A stretch of DNA of 64,000 nt from Bryoerythrophyllum caledonicum (Eukaryota > Streptophyta > Bryopsida > Pottiales > Pottiaceae), in NCBI GenBank assembly GCA_963971425.1, contig OZ020519.1:7952028-8016027 (forward strand), in the 5' to 3' direction. The notes under the pieces are model-generated. The model did not search any database. It saw only the letters and a program-made list of their open reading frames with translations, and was not told where the DNA came from. Of this stretch, positions 53,629 through 64,000 are shown piece after piece. The stretch's first letter is position 1. Each line of letters opens with the position of its first letter. The position numbers and the translations under genes are program-made.

Positions 53629-55047
53629 CTAGTCTAATAAATGTTTTTTGAAAAATTTAGACTTCCTATGGCATCTTCTAGCATTCTTACGAATGTCCTT
53701 AAGAAGCTTGTAAATCACTTTAAAGGTAGGTCTTTCAAGAGGGTCCATGTGCCAACACCTAATCATCAAGTCCACCATCCAAGGCTGTAAGTAGCTTGGC
53801 AATGTTGGTCTTCTACCTCGAAGCACATCAACATCCAATGTTCTTCTATCGTTAGCTCCAACCTCTTCAAATGGGACACATCCTGTCAAGACTTCATAGC
53901 ATGTCATTGCAAAACTATAGACATCCGCCGCTTGAGTGAACAAATCCGGTGTTGTATTCACACTCCTGTTCTTCAAAGCTCGTAAAATCTCCGGTGCTCT
54001 CCAATATCCAGTGCCCACACACCCAATTGAACACTCATAATCACTCACCATGCATACAATATTATGATCCACGTCTATGGAATCAAATTTATACTGTGGA
54101 TCATCTATAATTGGACAGACAATGAGCACATTGGAGGATTTCAAGTCTCTATGTAAAATGTTCTGCTCATGTAAATCTCGCATGCCATCCGCTATGTCCC
54201 CTATGATACCAAGCATGCAACATTCCTGATAGTTGCCATCGGGCATCATGAAGGGTGGATGACGAATGCAGTTGTGTTCCATTCTCACATCCAACCACTT
54301 CCGCAAATCTCCCCTGAATCGACGCATTTCAAATGCAAATCGTCCATCGTCCAACAACCTCCCATGCAATATTGGATTATACAAACCGCCAATCCATTTA
54401 GTATTGGCCACAGCACCTCTGTGGAGGAAGGCCAAGGGCCACTGCGATCGCAAGGCACCTACGGAAAATCCTGCCTTGAACACCTTCCAAACCGTGTCAA
54501 ATTCTACAATCTGAGGGTGCTCTGACGGAGTATATCCTGCTTCATAGATTTCGGCTTGGCCTCCCTCTCCAATTTTCTTTCCCAACACCAGCCCATCGTC
54601 CCCGATCTGAAAGAACTTACTCTTCGGATTGGCCTCCTGCAACCTCACCATCTCTTTCAAATTCTCCTCATACAGTGACACCCTCCCACTCTCCGTCAAC
54701 GCCTCGGAGCAGCCCTGCGACACCGACTCCGAGGTTGACAACGAGGCTGTGAAGTGCCTCGGTGCCACCTCAGTCCAATGGTCTTTGGATGCTACGATCG
54801 CAGCGTCTTCCCTGCTCATGCTCAACTCGCTCTTCAGCTCAATGATACTGTGAATGCGAGCGGAGAAGCACTCGTGCGAGGACGATGCAGGTTCGGATGA
54901 GGACGACGGGTCCTGGGTGTTGGAGCGGGTTCTTGCTTTCCTGGCCGTGAAGAAGATCGATTCCGGCAGATCGGTACTGCTGCTGGCCTCCATCTCAACC
55001 CTCGACCTCGTCCAACACATCTTAACCCTTGAAATCGTACAACCCAT
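53629..55047 (-). CDS. Intronless protein-kinase-like protein with N-myristoylation signal
   Basis: 472 residues in one exon. MGCTISR at the start is a good N-myristoylation site (Gly2) with Cys3 for palmitoylation, implying plasma-membrane attachment. A Ser-rich linker (20-130) precedes a Tyr-kinase-like/RAF-type kinase domain: Gly-rich loop IGEGGQAEIYEA at 159-170, candidate ATP Lys188 in VWKVFK, HRDLKSSN with Asp301 and Asn306, APE at 351-353, and Asp375 in AADVYSFAMTCYEV. The DFG motif is DYE (336-338), so Mg-binding Asp remains but the Gly is lost. Similar kinases are numerous in mosses as far as I recall. Neighbours give no pathway. No introns and no defects. It lies about 1 kb upstream of ABCC copy 2. 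Possibly a weak or pseudo-kinase. Confidence 0.85.
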   Translation of the reverse strand: MGCTISRVKMCWTRSRVEMEASSSTDLPESIFFTARKARTRSNTQDPSSSSEPASSSHECFSARIHSIIELKSELSMSREDAAIVASKDHWTEVAPRHFTASLSTSESVSQGCSEALTESGRVSLYEENLKEMVRLQEANPKSKFFQIGDDGLVLGKKIGEGGQAEIYEAGYTPSEHPQIVEFDTVWKVFKAGFSVGALRSQWPLAFLHRGAVANTKWIGGLYNPILHGRLLDDGRFAFEMRRFRGDLRKWLDVRMEHNCIRHPPFMMPDGNYQECCMLGIIGDIADGMRDLHEQNILHRDLKSSNVLIVCPIIDDPQYKFDSIDVDHNIVCMVSDYECSIGCVGTGYWRAPEILRALKNRSVNTTPDLFTQAADVYSFAMTCYEVLTGCVPFEEVGANDRRTLDVDVLRGRRPTLPSYLQPWMVDLMIRCWHMDPLERPTFKVIYKLLKDIRKNARRCHRKSKFFKKHLLD

Positions 55048-55628
55048 ATCGACCCTCTAACTCGTTGGATCCACACGTTGGTTGCACAAAAGTTGCGTGT
55101 AAGTGAGCTGCAAAACGACACGACTAGGCGAGACGGAATCAGTAGCAACAAGAAAACTATGTCTGTCGAAGGGGGAGATTTACGACTTGCACCCGAATCT
55201 GCAGACACCCTCTCCAACAACGGAAGAGAACTTCACTACAGCAGGTCCTGACATACAAACCACGTCCAATTCGGGTTGGTAAACCGATGACAACCTCGAC
55301 CTGTAACAAGCAATACTCACTCCAGACTCGCAGAGCACGTGCTACTTCGACCGTCTAACCTATTGTAGAGAAAAGTTGCCGGCCGTCGGTTGAGAACAGG
55401 CCTGGCTGACTGCAAGCCCGGAAGAATACTACTTCACGTTGCCAGACTCCTCACCAGCACCAGGCTCCCAGCCACACACGGCTTACTGCGGGCTGCGGCC
55501 ACTCTGGAAATAACAATTGAACACTTCCCGGCACAAGGTTCATCACCGATCTAGTCTTGCTAGGCTATCGACATCCAAACGGAGGTCGAGTACGATGAAC
55601 TGCCCCTGGAAAAACTAAGCATGGTCAA
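55048..55628. other. Intergenic spacer between kinase and duplicated segment
   Basis: No gene recognised. It should include the promoter of the kinase-like gene (minus) and ends at the left border of duplication copy 2. Confidence 0.4.
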
Positions 55629-56043
55629 GTACTTCCATCGGACTATGAAAGATCCGGACGCTATTCTCCACATCGCCTTCCATTGAAATTGTGGCCGCAG
55701 CTCCGCAGTAGTAGTACTTGTTCTCACCAACTTCTGACGTTACAGCGGCGCCATAACTCCAACGCACTGCACCTGAATATGCAGTAAACGCTGACACTTC
55801 TTCCAGTAGCCTACTCACACCGTACACGACCAGGTCACCGACAGTAATAAGCACCGATCAGACAGAAAGCTGACAGTGGAACTAGGACCGAAGTCAAAGT
55901 TACAAGTTAACTTACAAGAGACCTGTCTCACATGCTGATGGCGCCTGGTTTGTCTCACCTGTTGTTGTGAATATTGCTGGGAATAGGAGGTTGGTGCACT
56001 TCTTTAGAATGCTCGATCGCTGCTGTGAAGACTTCTCTTAGTC

Positions 56044-61635
<5,592 letters not shown>

Positions 61636-61881
61636 TTTCTATTTTCGTGTACAGATGATCAAGTTTTGAAATGCAGCTCTCCAAGTCCTCATGAAGTTGT
61701 TGCTGGTGCTCTTGTCGCTGCGGTTTTCAAGCGGCGAGGAGAGAGCATAGAGCCGAAAGATACTGTAAATTGAGGAGAAGGCGAAGAATTGAGGACATGG
61801 ATGGAGCGATTGCTATGGTTCAGTACAGAGCAGTGGTTGCAGTTGCTGCTGGCGCTCTTGTCGTTGCGGATTCATGCGGCG

Positions 61882-61947
61882 TTTTTTTTTTAGTAAAATC
61901 TCAATGGTAATATACACTCATGTATTATTGGGTACAGTATTCATTTT
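61882..61947. repeat. 66-bp target-site duplication of LINE, left copy
   Basis: T-run followed by AGTAAAATCTCAATGG and on to TATTCATTTT; the same sequence returns at 62835-62900 with one mismatch (GTACAG against GTACAA). The homologous site in duplication copy 1 (about 17690-17760) has it once. Confidence 0.9.
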
Positions 61948-62834
61948 TTTGTTTTTTGTTTTTTTGAAGCAAAACAAAACCATGTTTGATTGCAAAATGT
62001 CACCAGTACAGACAAGTGTGCCAGTTCCGGTCACACCAAGGACTCAAGACTCCGGAGTATCATGAAACTCTTTGACCCAGACGAAGTCCAAAGGCTGTTC
62101 CTAACAACTTAGAGATTTCTCCCTCTTCGGCCCATTTAAAGCTTAGCCTTTGAGTCCACCGAGGTTGGGGTTGATTGTTCCGTCCCTAGTAGTATGCTAC
62201 CAATTTTTCTCTGTTCAGCAGTAAACCTGAGGCTTTACCAAATTCTTCTAGGGTCTTGATCACCTTTGCAACAGTTTCTTCCTCCGCTCAGACCGATAGT
62301 GAGGTATCATTAGCATATTGTAGGAGGACTTGTGGCTCCGTTGCTCCTGGTAGATTTATACGTGTAATTCTTCCACTATCAACCTCCCTTTTGAAACACC
62401 TGTTGAGGATTTCTCCTACAATGAGGAAGAGGTATGGCGCCAAGGGGCACCCCTGCCTAACTCCTTGTTCGATGGTAAAGGTTTCTGTTACTCTCCCATT
62501 AATGCTAACTCTAGCCTTAGCATCCCTAAAGAGCAAAGCAACCATGTCAAGAAATTCCTTTGGAAAGTCCATAGCCTCCATGGCACGGAAAAGGAAACTT
62601 AGGTATACACGGTCATAAGCTTTAGAGAAGTCTAACTTTAGGAATAGTAGAGGTTGATTAGAGAGTTTGGCATGGTGAATAGTCTCGTGTGTCAGAAAAA
62701 TATTATCTAGGATGTATTTCATAGGAAGAAAGGCTGATTGATCAGGGCTTATCAGGTCCATTAAGATTGGTTGTAGTCTAATTTGGAGCCTTGGCATAAA
62801 TTTTGTAGGCTACATTGAGTAAAGTGATAGGTCT
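61948..62834 (-). mobile_element. 5'-truncated LINE insertion with reverse-transcriptase fragment
   Basis: Non-LTR retrotransposon piece on the minus strand. Its 3' end, at the low coordinate, shows an A-rich tail (T/G-rich on plus, 61948-61966). The RT fragment (62797-62288) reads DQSAFLPMKYILDNIFLTHE, LFLKLDFSKAYDRV, FTIEQGVRQGCPLAPYLF and LLQYANDTSLSV: RT motifs with the catalytic YADD box changed to YAND. Downstream the frame is broken. It is 5'-truncated at about 62834 and flanked by a 66-bp direct duplication of host sequence, the usual outcome of target-primed reverse transcription, though the duplication is longer than typical. Dead on arrival. Present only in duplication copy 2, so it post-dates the duplication. 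Confidence 0.9.
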
Positions 62835-62900
62835 TTTTTTTTTTAGTAAAATCTCAATGGTAATATACACTCATGTATTATTGGGTACAATATTCATTTT
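62835..62900. repeat. 66-bp target-site duplication of LINE, right copy
   Basis: Direct repeat of 61882-61947. After it the sequence resumes homology with the 3' flank of ABCC copy 1 (TCAATCAAGCAAGTGTG). Confidence 0.9.
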
Positions 62901-63109
62901 CAATCAAGCAAGTGTGTACCAGTCAAAGATTACATCTAAATCTCCAATCACTGTTGTAGAAAAGCAGATTACTTTCGTCCACACTAAATAATGCTCAGTT
63001 AGCATAAGAAACAGACTCTATTTAATCTCATTCCAGCTTCCTACACTAGGGTTTGAGCTCTAATCTCACTTGGACTATGCCCGGGGCAACGATATTACGA
63101 TAAAGCTGA

Positions 63110-63465
63110 TCAGTGGAGAAGGTAATCAACTTTGACCAGAAGTTGGACCTTCTCAGCATTGAAGTTTACAACCCGAGCTTTCACTTCCAAACTAGATCCT
63201 CAATGCTTCAACGATCCTCCACCTACATGTCCTTGGATATATCCATCACTACTTTCCCCTCTTTCTGCATCCGTTTGTCAAGAGCCAACATGTCATCACA
63301 GTTGAAGAGATTAAATCTAAGACTCTTTGAGCCCTTGTCGAATGGCTTGTACAATGAGGTCACGGCCTTGTCCATCACAACCATATCACCCTTCTTCACT
63401 AAAACCCGAAATCAACGTCAACACCATTGCGTTCCATCGGATCTTGTAATCAAGCTTCCAATTGG
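63110..63465 (-). pseudogene. Decayed Hsp70-like C-terminal fragment
   Basis: Minus-strand relic reading PIGSLITRSDGTQW, then VLVKKGDMVVMDKAVTSLYK, KSLRFNLFNCDDMLALDKRM and QKEGKVVMDISKDM, then TAG, and in another frame LEVKARVVNFNAEKVQLLVK. The order of a PLG-like strand, K-G-D, polar repeat, FNLFNCD and a final NF-x-K/EK-QL strand resembles the substrate-binding beta domain of plant Hsp70-type proteins. TAG and TGA codons and a frame change show it is non-functional. The assignment is from motif memory only. Confidence 0.4.
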
Positions 63466-63668
63466 ATCAATACCTTTCTCAAACGGTTGGTTTACACCAT
63501 AACCATACACTAAATGCTAACTACTACACTATTTCTTAATTCTAGTAAAGATTGCCTTTTTTTTTTTTGCACTTGTGCTCATTTACTGTATCAATGTAAG
63601 AAGTGAATAATAAAGTCCAGAAGTCGAGAGCTCTCAGAGTATCTTTTCAGTAATCTTCTGAAGTGCAT

Positions 63669-63786
63669 AACTCACTCAAATATTATCCGAATTGGACATA
63701 TGAGGTATTTTTAGGCATCTTCATTTTCCGTAGATATCAAAAAACACCTCATACGCCCAATTCGGACAAAATTCGAGTAAGTTATG
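63669..63786. repeat. Imperfect inverted repeat around CCGAATTGG
   Basis: 63669-63713 (TCACTCAAATATTATCCGAA and on) is about 80% complementary to 63738-63786, with a spacer of about 24 bp. It could form a long hairpin. Both arms carry TCCGAATTGG(A/G)C(A/G)TATGAGGT. The context is AT-rich and non-coding; a foldback element or LTR fragment is possible. Confidence 0.65.
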
Positions 63787-64000
63787 GCCATTTGAAAGTT
63801 GAGAATAAGGGCTCCGCCGATATGAAATCAGAGTTTCTTATTGTAAACAAATACTAATTGTCAACTTATTCACAAATAGCGTAATAGGCTAAGTACACTA
63901 TTCATACCACTACCCTAAACATCATTTTTAGTGTACCAAGGTCCATGTTTGAAACTCCTAGTGTGCTTCAGAAACGCTTCACGAGTTCACATCACCTTCA

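Noticed and set aside
55615..55854. 79-codon minus-strand open frame upstream of ABCC copy 2
   Set aside because: Copy 1 of the same sequence has a TGA in it, no family is recognised, and it lies in the promoter region.

Overview
The window looks like nuclear DNA of a land plant, most likely a moss or other non-seed plant. The reasons are plant-type telomeric repeats (TTTAGGG), spliceosomal introns of about 60-400 bp, plant housekeeping genes, Copia, CACTA, LINE and MULE-type elements, and a MULE-like transposase family that I associate, from memory only, with mosses. The species cannot be fixed from sequence alone.

Layout. 1-2542 is the end of a CACTA-like DNA transposon, inserted in frame into the integrase region of a Copia retrotransposon (2543-4311, minus strand). 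4.3-6.6 kb is AT-rich with no gene. 6.65-7.62 kb holds a decayed gene fragment. 7683-10542 is a complete six-exon TRM11-type tRNA methyltransferase, with a ~207 bp GA microsatellite in intron 1 and a GC-AG intron. 11724-17438 is a 14-exon ABCC transporter. 17.93-18.29 kb is a thymidylate kinase relic. 19947-27380 (minus) is a multi-exon gene joining a ParB-like domain to a DNA-methylase-like end; it is broken by four TAG codons and has 276-bp tandem repeats in a large intron.

27976-48129 is a MULE-like transposase gene split in two. Its N-terminal and central part ends at 31.33 kb and its SWIM zinc-finger end resumes at 47.78 kb. The intervening ~16.44 kb starts and ends with a 15-bp inverted repeat and contains about 17 perfect copies, plus variants, of the palindrome CCGGAGATCTCCGG. 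I found this palindrome nowhere else in the window. This unit carries an acidic protein, a DUF7869-like protein, a multi-exon gene with a second ParB-like segment, an FCP1-type phosphatase-like gene and a further unknown gene. I read it as a large cargo-carrying mobile element that has not been named as far as I know; the palindromes may be binding sites for one of its own proteins.

48.1-53.6 kb is mostly repeat-derived, with a SINE-like block and a small two-exon gene (75 aa, minus). 53629-55047 (minus) is an intronless kinase-like gene. 56044-61635 is a second, nearly identical ABCC transporter (three amino-acid differences). Its 3' flank has received a truncated LINE with a 66-bp target duplication that is absent from copy 1. 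The last kilobase holds a decayed Hsp70-like fragment and an imperfect inverted repeat.

Across the main decayed reading frames I count nine in-frame TAG, two TGA and no TAA. This fits loss of methylated cytosine at CAG (CHG) and CGA (CG) codons, as expected for silenced plant mobile DNA. Exon joins were worked out by hand from GT/GC-AG signals and reading phase; protein family names come from motifs and memory, not from searches.
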